From contig JAEUHM010000003.1 of assembly GCA_016795485.1 (NCBI GenBank), positions 153,347 through 217,346 of the forward strand: a stretch of DNA of 64,000 nucleotides, in the 5' to 3' direction. Position 1 is the stretch's first letter; each line of letters starts with the position of its first letter. The position numbers and the translations under genes are program-made. Source of the stretch: Verrucomicrobiaceae bacterium (GTDB taxonomy: Bacteria; Verrucomicrobiota; Verrucomicrobiia; Verrucomicrobiales; Verrucomicrobiaceae). Positions 46,912 to 57,300 of the stretch are shown here, in pieces. Below the pieces are notes generated by a model, which ran no database searches, was not told the origin of the DNA, and saw only the letters and a program-made list of their open reading frames with translations.

Positions 46912-47891
46912 GGCACAGCGGTCGTCTCCAACACTAGGCGAGCCAAATCAGCACCGGAAGTACCCTCCACGCAGTGGTCCAGACGATGCGCGATGACAAA
47001 TGGCGCTGTAGCCTGAATATCTTCAGGCACCACCATGGTGCGGCCTTGGCTTAAAGCCCAGGCGCGGGCAGCAGCGAGTATTGCGAGCCCTGCTCTTGGT
47101 GACAAACCATGGCCGTGTTGCCGACTCGCATCCAGAAGGTCTTGAACGTAGTCGAGCAGGGCAGGGGAGGCGTGAACATTTCTGGCAAGTGCCTGCAAAG
47201 AAACAAGTTCGCCAGGACTCAGCACCGCTTGGAGACCAGCGAGCAGTTCTCTGCGATCTTCACCCATCAACAAAGCACGTTCGGCCTCTCGACCGGGCTT
47301 CCCAAGCTGCAACCGCATCAGAAATCGATCCAACTGACTCTCAGGTAGGTGAAACGTGCCCGAGGACGAGATAGGATTCTGTGTGGCGATGACGAAAAAG
47401 GGCGATGGCAGTTGATGACTTTCACCGTCGGCAGACACTTGGCCTTCTTCCATCGCCTCTAACAGAGCGGACTGCGTCTTTGGAGTCGCACGGTTGATCT
47501 CATCCGCCAGCAGCACCTGAGTGAAGAGTGGACCGGGCTTGAAGACAAAAGAAGAGGTCGTCTTGTCAAAGATGGACGCGCCAATGATGTCCGCTGGGAG
47601 CAGGTCGCTGGTAAACTGAACCCGACGGAACTGAAGTCCAAGCGTGCGTGCCAGAGATTGGGCCAGTGTCGTCTTGCCCACGCCCGGAAGGTCTTCGAAA
47701 AGCAGGTGACCTCTCGCCAGCAGGGTCGTCACGGCCAGGCGTATCGTTTCTTCTTTGCCCAAAATGATCTGCCCTACTGCACCAGCAAGTGCGTCGATAC
47801 GTGCTTTGGCATGGTTGGCGTCGATTGAGGGGGAAATAGCAGACACGGCTAAAGTGTAACGTTCTAGGAAGGCAATTGCACGCCTTTCCAT
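46908..47891 (-). CDS. MoxR-family AAA+ ATPase (second copy)
   Basis: 327 residues from the ATG at 47891; the conserved domain begins at about residue 30, so a downstream GTG start at 47843 is possible. Walker A FEDLPGVGKTTLAQS (~65-79), SDLLPADIIGASIF, Walker B LLADEINRATPKTQSALLEAMEE and ATQNPISSSGTFHLPESQLDRFLMRL. It is coupled to the DUF58-transglutaminase fusion by a four-base overlap, which indicates a direct partnership. Distinct from the copy at 25821. Confidence 0.94.
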   Translation of the reverse strand: MERRAIAFLERYTLAVSAISPSIDANHAKARIDALAGAVGQIILGKEETIRLAVTTLLARGHLLFEDLPGVGKTTLAQSLARTLGLQFRRVQFTSDLLPADIIGASIFDKTTSSFVFKPGPLFTQVLLADEINRATPKTQSALLEAMEEGQVSADGESHQLPSPFFVIATQNPISSSGTFHLPESQLDRFLMRLQLGKPGREAERALLMGEDRRELLAGLQAVLSPGELVSLQALARNVHASPALLDYVQDLLDASRQHGHGLSPRAGLAILAAARAWALSQGRTMVVPEDIQATAPFVIAHRLDHCVEGTSGADLARLVLETTAVP

Positions 47892-47904
47892 CGCGTACCG
47901 TAGC

Positions 47905-47947
47905 CAAAAAAGAAAACCCGAGCCAACGCAACGCGTCAGCTCGGGTT
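47905..47947 (-). terminator. Rho-independent terminator of the oxidoreductase operon
   Basis: AACCCGAGC (47915-47923) pairs with GCTCGGGTT (47939-47947); on the minus strand the stem runs into TTTTCTTTTTT. It lies 20 bases after the stop of the Gfo/Idh gene. Confidence 0.88.
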
Positions 47948-47967
47948 CACAATCTCGTATCAGTGAC

Positions 47968-49479
47968 TTAGCTGATCACTGGGAGTTCAAATCCTGCGGC
48001 ATACTCTTCTTCCATCAGCTTGTTCGCCTCGGCGGCGAAATCGCCCACGAAGCGTTCAGCTACAGGATCAAAGTTCAGCCATGGACCAACGATCGTTTGG
48101 TCTTTTGCCAAGTCGATCTTGTTGGCGGTGAGGTTCTCCATAAAGTTTTGGTAGGTCTCTGTCGCCATGGCGTCCGCCTTGAGCATCTCGCGGATCTCGT
48201 CCGCGCTCTTGGTTTGGCCTACACGCCACGAGTAGTTGGCCATGTGTGCCAGACAAGCTGCGTGGTAGCCGTGGCTGATGTGGCAGTTCTCGTTGACCAA
48301 CTTCCCAGCACGGATGCTGTTGATGAAGTTCTTCATGTGGTCAGGGCCATCAAGGATCTCGAACTTCTTGGCCAGCTTGCCGTCTTTGTCCGTGGCCTTC
48401 GTTTCGGCAATGATACCACCCTCACAGTGGATCACGTTGCCGATTTGAATGCCTTGGTAGTAAGGCATGCGACCCTTCCAGTCCATGTCCTTGGCGGGTA
48501 GACCGCGGTTGTCCATCAGCATCGGTGCAGCACCCTCGAACTCGTAGAATGCCAATTGATTGTTCGGTGTCTGGCCATCGTCGGAGAGTCCGTAGCGATT
48601 CCCGAAGCTCATCACGCGCTTAGGTAGGTGTTCAGGATTACCGAGTGCCCAACGTGCCACGTCGAGCTGGTGAGGTCCTTGGTTGCCGATGTCACCATTG
48701 CCGTAGGCCCACTGCCAGTGCCAGTCATAGTGGAACTGCTCGCGATTGAATGCGGTCGCTGGGCGAGGAGCTGACCACAGGTTGTAGTCCACATTCACCT
48801 TCTGAGGCTTGCCGCCTGTGTCGCGGAAGTCACCAGCCACGACGCCATCTTTGGCAGCTACAGGAGAGGCTACTTTGCCAATCGGCTTACGCATCTTGTA
48901 GTTGAGTGCACGAGAGAGCGTCACTTTGCCAAACTGGCCAGACTTGATGAACTCCATCACTTCTGCCCAGCCAAGGTCAGAGCGGCGTTGCATGCCGTGC
49001 TGCACGATGAGGTTAGGGCGCTTGGCAGCGGCTTCCACCAGCTTGCGACCTTCGATGGGGTTGTGGCACACAGGCTTCTCCACGTAGACATGCTTGCCAG
49101 CGGCAATGCCGGTCATGGCGATAAGCACGTGGCTGTGGTTTGGGGTAGCGATCGTGATCGCATCCACTTCTGGGTCCTTCACAAGGTCGCGATAATCACG
49201 ATACGACTTGATGTAGCTGCCGTCCTTCGTGTTCTCAGCGATCCGCTTGTCCAGGACGACCTGGTCGACATCGCAAAGGGCGACAATACGGACTCCTTTG
49301 ATTTTCTTGAGCTGGGAGATATGGCCGTTGCCTCGTCCGTTGACGCCAACGACGGCGACACGGATGTCACTGTTGGCGCCCTGGGCGCGAGTCCAGGAGG
49401 GCATGGCGGCAAGTCCGGCAGCCCCGATGGTGGTTCCAAGGAACTGGCGGCGATTGGTAGTATTTGCGTTCGGGTTCAT
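47968..49479 (-). CDS. Gfo/Idh/MocA-family oxidoreductase, Tat-exported
   Basis: 503 residues from the ATG at 49479 (extension to 49554 rejected). A Tat signal NRRQFLGTTIGAAGLAA (Arg10-Arg11), then an NAD-binding Rossmann fold (IRVAVVGVNGRGNGHISQL, ~38-56), VYVEKPVCHNPIEGRKL (~126) and the C-terminal Gfo/Idh domain. The family oxidises or dehydrates sugars with NAD(P). Exported members of this type are common in PVC bacteria and usually unassigned. It is followed by a sugar-isomerase-like gene, 26 bases upstream of it in transcription. Confidence 0.93.
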   Translation of the reverse strand: MNPNANTTNRRQFLGTTIGAAGLAAMPSWTRAQGANSDIRVAVVGVNGRGNGHISQLKKIKGVRIVALCDVDQVVLDKRIAENTKDGSYIKSYRDYRDLVKDPEVDAITIATPNHSHVLIAMTGIAAGKHVYVEKPVCHNPIEGRKLVEAAAKRPNLIVQHGMQRRSDLGWAEVMEFIKSGQFGKVTLSRALNYKMRKPIGKVASPVAAKDGVVAGDFRDTGGKPQKVNVDYNLWSAPRPATAFNREQFHYDWHWQWAYGNGDIGNQGPHQLDVARWALGNPEHLPKRVMSFGNRYGLSDDGQTPNNQLAFYEFEGAAPMLMDNRGLPAKDMDWKGRMPYYQGIQIGNVIHCEGGIIAETKATDKDGKLAKKFEILDGPDHMKNFINSIRAGKLVNENCHISHGYHAACLAHMANYSWRVGQTKSADEIREMLKADAMATETYQNFMENLTANKIDLAKDQTIVGPWLNFDPVAERFVGDFAAEANKLMEEEYAAGFELPVIS

Positions 49480-49505
49480 GTGGGTGTGGAAAGGTTGGTT
49501 AGGTT

Positions 49506-50375
49506 TTACTTGGTAGCTTTGGTGATTTTGAAGTTCTTGAGCCAGGTCAGGCACTGGGTGATGTCATCGACATTCGTCTCCCAGTTGTGCTCATACTCGG
49601 CGTGCAGTGGACCGTAGAATCCTCCTTCTGCAAAGGCATTCAGAGCGGCAGGGATGTCCGTTTGGCCAGTCCCCCAGATCATGTCATGCGCTTTGGGGTT
49701 GCCGAACTCCGTCAAGTCCTTCACGTGAGAGTCAAAGATACGCCCCTTTAGGATGCGGATGGCATCCACGGGCTTCACGCCGGAACGCACCCAGTGTCCC
49801 AGGTCAGCACAGGCTCCCATCCGCGCATCGCGATCCTTCACCACGCTCAGCACATACTCAGGGTCCCAATAGCGATAGGCACGGTCTAGCGGGCGCTTCG
49901 GGTGATTATGGATCGCCATCTTGATGTCGTATTCCTTCACGATCTTCTCGATCAGGTCGAAGGAGTCCTCGGCTGGCTCGCTTACGACCACTTGGACGCC
50001 CATGTCCTTGGCGAAATCAAAAATCTGACGCTGCTCGGCTTCATTGTTGTTCAGCTTTACCACGCCGTAGCCATAAGCGGTCAATCCGAGGGCCTTCAGA
50101 CGGTCCTTTACGATCTGCCGCATCTCAGGCGTGCTGTTGTGATCAAACTTTGCCTCGTTGTCTTTGGATAGCTTTTGGCCAGGAAAGAACTCCACCGTCT
50201 TACCACCTGCCGCAGCAATCTTTTCCAGGGCCTCCACCACGGTGAACAGCCGGAATGAATAAGCCTGACAACCAGCATGAAACTCACCCACTTTCGTAGA
50301 AGCAGGAAGTTCAGCTTTGGCGGAGTAGAGAAGCCCGAGGGATAAGAGTGCAGTGACGAATACAGAACGAGTCAT
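49506..50375 (-). CDS. Exported sugar-phosphate isomerase/epimerase-like protein
   Basis: 289 residues from the ATG at 50375; the frame runs on to 50660 but without similarity. An N-terminal signal peptide (MTRSVFVTALLSLGLLYSAKA) precedes a xylose-isomerase-like TIM barrel (AP endonuclease family 2): YSFRLFTVVEALEKIAAAG, VVSEPAEDSFDLIEKIVKEY, IHNHPKR, GACADLGHW and SHVKDLTEFG carry the metal-binding His/Asp/Glu positions. It is the first gene of an operon with the Gfo/Idh oxidoreductase, a common pairing for sugar or cyclitol conversion. Substrate unknown. Confidence 0.9.
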   Translation of the reverse strand: MTRSVFVTALLSLGLLYSAKAELPASTKVGEFHAGCQAYSFRLFTVVEALEKIAAAGGKTVEFFPGQKLSKDNEAKFDHNSTPEMRQIVKDRLKALGLTAYGYGVVKLNNNEAEQRQIFDFAKDMGVQVVVSEPAEDSFDLIEKIVKEYDIKMAIHNHPKRPLDRAYRYWDPEYVLSVVKDRDARMGACADLGHWVRSGVKPVDAIRILKGRIFDSHVKDLTEFGNPKAHDMIWGTGQTDIPAALNAFAEGGFYGPLHAEYEHNWETNVDDITQCLTWLKNFKITKATK

Positions 50376-50526
50376 GAGGAAAGACAAAAACGAGAGGTCG
50401 CTCATCATCTTGCAGCAACGACAAAACGTGAGGCCGGCTGTTTTACTTCGATTCCTAAGCCGAGAGCAACAACTAATGGCCACAAGGTCAAAATCATTGC
50501 CCCTCATCCAAAACCAACGCGCAGGC

Positions 50527-50564
50527 AAAAAAAAACACCCCGCAGCCGTGAAGCGTGCGGGGTG
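50527..50564 (-). terminator. Rho-independent terminator of rplI
   Basis: CACCCCGCA (50536-50544) pairs with TGCGGGGTG (50556-50564) around an 11-base loop; on the minus strand the stem is followed by nine T's (50527-50535). It lies 37 bases after the rplI stop. Confidence 0.9.
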
Positions 50565-50601
50565 ATCGTTCGAGGGGTTTGGGAATGGTTGAGAACCGGG
50601 A

Positions 50602-51093
50602 TTAGCCTTCCGCGTCTTCTTCGGCACCGTCAGGCGCACCTTCGGCGGCCACATCCACACGGATGAAGCAGCTCACGTCGGCGAGGAGTTTCACGCTCAC
50701 TTCGTGTTTACCGGTTGTCTTGATAGGCTTCTCCAGAAGGATCTGGTGACGATCCAAGGTGATCTTGGCCTGCTCTTCCAGAGCCTTAGCAATGTCGATG
50801 GTCGTGATCGAGCCAAACGCCTTGCCTGCTGCACCCGTAGCGAGAGTGAGCTTGAGCTTCACCTTCTTGAGCTTGCTGGCTGTCTTTTCTGCATCGGCGA
50901 GTTCATCCGCCTCACGCTTGGCGCGGATTTTCTTGAGGTTCTCGATGTGACGAAGATTACCCTTGGTGGCTTCAAACGCCTTTCCTGCTGGAACCAAGAA
51001 GTTGCGGGCGTAACCACGCTTCACCTTCACGACATCGGCTTCGGCGCCGAGTCCTTTGATTTTCTCTTTGAGAATAACTTGTGTGTTTGCCAT
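50602..51093 (-). CDS. rplI: 50S ribosomal protein bL9
   Basis: 163 residues from the ATG at 51093; the 15-residue upstream extension is not part of L9. Starts with MANTQVILKEKIKGLGAEADVVKVKRGYARNFLVPAGKA, the invariant L9 N-domain, then a long basic helix and a C-domain. A short acidic tail (GAPDGAEEDAEG) follows the usual end, making it slightly longer than the 149-residue E. coli protein. Usual neighbours rpsF, ssb or rpsR are not adjacent within the window. Confidence 0.96.
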   Translation of the reverse strand: MANTQVILKEKIKGLGAEADVVKVKRGYARNFLVPAGKAFEATKGNLRHIENLKKIRAKREADELADAEKTASKLKKVKLKLTLATGAAGKAFGSITTIDIAKALEEQAKITLDRHQILLEKPIKTTGKHEVSVKLLADVSCFIRVDVAAEGAPDGAEEDAEG

Positions 51094-51202
51094 GACCTGC
51101 TGCCTCCTGCTCGGAGGGGCGGGCATCCTACACGGCACCCCAACCTTGTCAATAAGTCAGGGAAAGTTTGATTTCACCCCTCACCAGCCCCCAAAATACC
51201 GC

Positions 51203-51346
51203 CGCGATTCGCCTCCATTGCCGCCGTTCCACCGCGCCAGGACACACCGTCCTCCGGCTGATTGGAGTACCGCCGCTTCCCCTTGGCAAAACCGCGCTTT
51301 TCAGGCTATTTTGGACCGATTTTTCCGTTCCAAAGGACGAAACTTC
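51203..51346 (+). repeat. Dispersed element, short copy (two 21-bp units), left side of the giant gene
   Basis: This covers most of the 302-bp gap between rplI and the stop of the giant gene. It shares with the copy at 58987-59465: a left arm (CGCCTCCAT at 51210, then CGCCAG at 51235 and about 70% identity over 31 bases), two TTGG units exactly 21 bp apart (51262 and 51283), and a right arm (from GGCAAAACCGCG on, with GGCTATTTTGGACCGATTTT at 51304). A 20-base deletion relative to the other copy shifts the reading frame in the right arm, so this looks like a decayed copy. Confidence 0.65.
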
Positions 51347-51395
51347 TTCCCGTGCGCTGCTCGATGGTGCTCAAGTTGCCAAGCGGCAACCGGCT

Positions 51396-54300
51396 TCACG
51401 GCTTGGTCACCTTGAGGTGCACAAATCGCCTTATCACGCCAATGCCAGCAGGCACCGTGACTTTGATTTGCTGGGTGATGCCGTTGTCGCTGAGGACAGT
51501 GGGGGCGCTGACGCCAGAGGTGCTCCAGTCGTTACTAAGCGTGTCGCTCCACTCGATCGTGTAGGTCACGTCGGTGGCGGCTTTGTTTTTGGTGTAGATG
51601 AAGTCGATCCCGCTCCCGTTCTTCGTCGCGGACAGCGGAGTAACATCGCTCGCGGCGGGATTCATCTTCGTGGCATATTCCATCAAGTTCACCACGCCGT
51701 CGTTGTCGTTGTCGGCGGTGTTGCCTGATATAGCGGGATTGTTGGTGTTGTTACCGAAAGTGGTGCTCTGCCAAGTTTGCCAGGCCGTTGGCGTGAGGCG
51801 GGTGAGAACGACATCATTCCCGGTGCCGCCGGTGTAGCTGATGCGCCACCACTGGCCATCCTCGTAGAACTCGGCGTTCTGCGGTTTGCTGGCAAAAGTG
51901 CCGCTCACCGCGCCTGCGCTGGTGTTGTTGATGATGGTGAAGGTCGAGTTGGTGGCGAGAGCGGGTGCGGCGATCAGATCGAGCACGCCAGCGAGGGTGA
52001 CCGTGCCAGCGACACCGACTTGATCATGCTGCGTGCCGGGTGAGGTGCCGTTGATTTCGATTTGGAGGGTTGCGGCGGCTGCGAGGGTGTAGTTGCTACT
52101 GGTCGTGGCAATGCCTGGCGAGTTGCCGGGTGCATGGGTGCCGCCGTTGATGACCAAATTGCCCGCGAAACTTCCCTCACCGCGAAGCGTGCCCGAGTTG
52201 ATCGTGGTGGAGCTGGTGTTGCTGCTGGTGCCGTTGAGGGTCAGAGTGCCCGCACCGGCTTTGGTGAGGGCGAAGTTGCCGCTCACGCCTGAGTCGATGG
52301 TGATGTCGCCACTGCCGCCGATGGTCGTCGCCGCGCCAAGGATGACGGTGGAGAGATTGGCGGTCGCCGTGGTGCCTGTGCCGCTGCCAAAAGATACTGT
52401 CGGCGGGCTGGTATAGCCGCTGCCTGGATTCGTGACGGTGATGGCACTGACAATGAAATTCGTGGCATTGCCGGTGCCGGTGGGATTGGTGCCTGAGGTG
52501 GTGACGGTGCCGCCGGAAAAGGTGATGGTTGGCGCGGAGATGAAGCCGGTGCCTGCGTTTGCGGTGGTGATGGTGATACCTGTCACGGTGCCTGTGGTGC
52601 CGCCTGAGAGAACGGCCGTGGCAGCGGCTCCGCTGCCTCCACCGCCGCTGATCGCGACCGTGGGCGCGGCGGAATAGACGGTGGTGCCTCCGTTGATGGT
52701 GAAGCTCGCGGCGGTGACGCCAAGTGTGGCGGTCGCAGTCGCTCCTGAGCCAGTCCCGGTGATGGTAACCACTGGCACGGTGCTGTGTGTGCCGCCTGCG
52801 GTGGTGGAGATCGAAGATACGACGCCGCCTGCGATGCTCGCTCCTGTGGCACTGTTATTGACGAGTCCGCCGACCCCACCGACGCCGGTGCCGTTCACGG
52901 TGATCCTCTCGTTGATGCCCTGCTGCCCGTTGAGGTCGAGTGTGGCTCCTGCCGTGACCGTGGTGCCGCCGTTGGCATTGCCAATCGTGGAGCCGCCGTT
53001 GCCAAGCGCACTCGCATTCCCCAGCAGCAGTGTTCCTGCGCTGACCGTCGTGGTGCCTGAGTAGGTGTTCGCCCCCGAAAGGGTCCAGGTGCCCGCGTCA
53101 GCTTTGGTCACGGCAAGCGACCGCGTGGCGATTCCGCTGCTGATGACGCCATTGCAGAATCCTGTGCCCGCGCCGCCGAGGACGAAAGTGCGCCCGGTCG
53201 TGTTGGGAGACACCGTGCCCTCAAGGGTGAGCGTGCCGGCTACGACAGTGATCTTTGTGTTTCCGCCACCGGCAGCGCAGGTGATGTTGCCACGCAGGAT
53301 GTTGTTACCGGCCTCGCTGAAAATCGTGCCAGTTGGATTGCTGGTGGTGTAACGAATGCCGGCCGGAATGTCGATATCACCACCGCTGCCGTCGAGAAAC
53401 AGTTGGCAATTCCCGGCGGTGCCCGCGCTCAACGTGATAGTCTTGTTCGTCGCTGTCGTTCCCAGCGCGCTGCTGTTGGTGATCCGCAATGCGCCGGACG
53501 AAACGGTGATGCCGCCGGTGAACGAATTCGTTCCGCTAAGAACGACGGTGCCTGCATTGATCGGGCAGTCGATGGTGAGTGTGCCGGTGCCGGTGATGTT
53601 GGCGGGCACTAGCAATGTGCCTGTGCGATCAAAACGCAGCGAGGCGTTGTTGGTCACGTCACCTGGAGCCAGCGTGCCTGTCGCGCTATCGTTGCCGATT
53701 TGTAGAGTGCCCGTGCTAATCGTGGTAGTGCCGGAATAAGTGCTGTCGCCGGCGAGGATCAGCTTGCTTGATCCCGTCTTGGCGAGAGCGCCAGCTCCAC
53801 CGACTCCACCACTCAAAATGAACGTGGCGGTTCCAGTGCCCTGCGCGGTGGTGTCGTCGTCGAGAGTGATCGGAGCGCTCACATTGTAAGTCAGCCCCGT
53901 GCCGTTGGTCGCCGTGAGATTGATCGCCGGGAGGAGCGAGGTCTCGCGGCGGAGCAAAATCGAATTGCCCGTGATGGAAATCGTCGATGTGCCAGTCGTC
54001 GGCCCGGTGCCGCCGAGCGTGAGCACATTCAGCGCATGGCCGAGGGAGGTGTCGTTGTTCGAGGTGATCGTGCCAGCCGTGAAGGTCTGGCCGGTGAAGA
54101 ACTCCGCGGTGGAGAATCGGCTGCTAGGTGGCGGCACGCCTCCTGTCCAATTCGCGCCTGAGCTCCAATTGAGCGTGCTGCCAGTCGTCGTCGCGCTCCA
54201 AACCGTGGTGCTTGGCGGTGCGCCATCGACGACCACATTGAAGGTGTCCGTGGCAGTCGCCGTGCCGTCGTTCGCCGTCAGGGTGACCACGGCAGTGCCA

Positions 54301-57300
54301 GACATGGCCGCGGTGGGAGCGAGGGTGACCGTGCGCTCGCCACCAAGCTTCACCGTGCCTCCGAGATTGCCAAAAACAGCGGTGCAAACACTGGCGTCCA
54401 CCTTGCTGGTGACGGCGAGGCCGATCTGATTGGTTGTGGCGGGAAAGGTGATCGCTTGCGCGGTGCCGATGGGCAGCCATGGACCGGACACGCCATCAGT
54501 GTCGATGGCATAAAAGGCGGTGAAATTGGAGCCGCTGCGCACGAGGCGGAGCCAGCACGGCGCGGCCACGGCATTGATCGTGGCTTTGACGACGGCGAGC
54601 GTGGATTCCGTGGCGCGATACTGGAAGGAAACACCGCCGCTCGGCGTGACGCAGGCCAGCGCGTAGGGCGATGTGGCCGTCGTCGAGTCACGCATCATCA
54701 CGCCGGCCTTCGAGTCTTGATTTGTGTGATCCATGCTCGCGACGCGTGCGATGATCTCGGCATCGCCGGTGAAATCCTGGCGCATCCAGCGGAACTCGTC
54801 ACCTGCCGCAGGCCCGATGTCCGCGCCCGCGCCACCGATGATGAAAGTGCCGTGATCCTCCGTCAGCGATCCCGCGGCACCCACTGCGCCGATGTCGCTG
54901 CTCGTCCAAACGGGTGCTGCACTGAACGTGATGCCGGAGACCGGCAGCAGCGCGGTATTCGACGACGCAGCGGTGACGGTGACATTGCGTGCCTCCGTCT
55001 CCGCATCCGACAAAGTGAACGCGACAGGGCCCGAGGCACCGCTGACGGGCAGGTAAACATCCGGCACTGCCGTGATCGCAGGCGGTTGGTTCGTGCCGGT
55101 GACGGTGATGTTCACGGTCGATGCCACGTTCAGGCCATTGTAATGCCTGGAACTGAAGCGAGCCAGGCCCCAGATTTCGGCGCGGCTGTTGATCCCGCTT
55201 TGGAACTGGGCGTCCTCGATCTGTCCATTGAACCAGCGATCCAGGCTTGCCGTGGTGCTGTTATGCCCGCCGATTTTGAGCGAGGCAGTCTGGCTGACAT
55301 TCATCGCCACGGCGGTGACACTGCCATAGGCGAAACCATCGACATAAAGCGCGAAGGTGCCGGTGTCCGTGGCCGTGCGGTCATAGGTGAGCGTGATGTG
55401 ATGCCACTCTCCGATGTTCAAATTGGGGCCGACGATCTCTTTTTCCAGCGCGGAGCCCCATTTTTGCAGACGCAGTGTGTTGCTGCCTGCGGAGAAGAAG
55501 AGCTCCAGCTCCGCCTCCGTGCCGTGACCATCGCCGCTGCCGAGATGCATCACAAAATCCTCCGTGTCATTCGTGGCACGGTTCACCCAAGTGGAGAAGG
55601 ACCAGTCGGCGTCATTGTAATCAATGTCCGTGGCCGTGAGTGTGCGCCGCAGACGCGCACCTCCGGTCCCAGCCTCCGTCACACTGAGCGATTGCGTGCT
55701 CCACGGAGCCATGACCGGCGGCACATCCGGCGTGTAGGCATACTCGCCACCCACGCCGCCGGTTTCGAGCGTTCCAGTGCGGTTGAAGTTCGACTGGTCC
55801 GTGCTCTTGGCATCCGTGAAGACATCCGGCGGCTCGAAATCGTAGAGGAAAAGCAGACGCGGCCCGAGCGACTGGTCGCGTGTGATCATTCGGAAGGACG
55901 CTGCGCCGTTGTAGTTTGGCGCGGGTGTGAAGCGGGCGGTGTGTCCATCCGGCAGCAGCGTCACCACGCCATCGCGGGCACGCTGCAGCTCAAAGCCGAT
56001 CTGGTCGTCAATAGTGAGATCGTCCGCCACAAAGGTGCGCAAATCGATGTCGATCGGCGTGTTCTCCGGTGTCGTTTTGGTCGTCACCGAGTTCACCGGC
56101 TTCGCATTCACTGTCACGGGCCACACGTAGCTGTTTGTGCCGCCTTCCGGATCGGTTGCGGTGATGGTGATGTTCACCGGTCCGCTCACCGTGCTGCTCG
56201 CAGCTGCCGCCGTCACCGTGCGCACCGTTGTGCCCACCGTGCCGAAAGTGATGCTCGCATCGGGAATCACAGCGGTGTTCGACGAGGTCCCCGTGAGCGT
56301 GAGGCTGGTGATCGGTGTGTCCGCATCGAGCACTGGCAAGATCACGGCACCCGTGTTGGAGCCCTGATCGAGCAAACCTGCCTTCATCGTGGCAAAATAC
56401 GGCGAGCCGGGAGGCGCGGTGAAGTCCATGTTTAGCTTGCTCGGCCCCACGACGACCGGATTCGTGAAGTAAGCGGCGTCCGGCAGGATGGAGAGGCCGG
56501 TCTTCGTCGCGGTCATGGTGTAACTGCCCGCATTCAGCCCCGTGATCGCGTAGTAGCCCTCGCTGTCCGTCGTGTCGGAGTGCGTGGCGTCCGCTCTGAC
56601 CACCACGTTTTCGACCAACGCGCCCGCGGTGGTCCTGACGGTGCCCTGGATGAAAAACGTCGTGCTGGTGCCCACTTGCACGAGCACCTGCCCCGTCGTC
56701 GTCAGGCCCTTCATGTCTGTGACATAGCAGCGCACCGTGCGCACACCGGAGCTGCTCCAGCTCTTCGATGCCGTGCTGCTGTTGTTGGCGGTGAAGGTGC
56801 CGTCACCCCAGTCCCAATGATACCCGAGCGTGTCGCCGTTCGGGTCCGTCGCCGTCGCTGTGAAGGTCACGCTCGCGCTGACCGCCGGGTTCAAGTTTGT
56901 CGCAGACATCGTCACTGTCGGCTTCAAATTGCCTGTGAACGCGCCGCGGTTCACCGTCACATCGATCCACGTCGTGCCATCGGGATCAGCACCACGCAGC
57001 ACCGGCGTGATGTGAATGCCTGCCGTCGCATCTGAAAACGTCCGCCCGATCAGCACCGAGCAGTCATCCTTGCTGCTGGTTCCCGGCGTGTTGTCGAGCA
57101 GCACCGGCTTGTCGTTGTTGATCGTCAAATCGCCCCAGTTCAAGATCACGCCGTCACGCATCCACTGGTTCGTGTCCGCATAGTCCTGACGATACTCGAT
57201 CCAGTAGTCATCGGTCGTCCCCGGACGATCCACGGCAATGGCCTTGTCGCCTGCTGCCGCCGACCGGTCAAAGGCGCGGATACGAGTGGTGGTGGTGCCA

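Noticed and set aside
51168..51728. Plus-strand open frame over the end of the giant gene
   Set aside because: Only its first part coincides with the repeat element; the rest is antisense to the conserved C-terminal module.
54456..56435. A 659-residue open frame opposite the giant protease gene
   Set aside because: Arg/His/Ala-rich, without any domain; explained by codon bias of the minus-strand gene.
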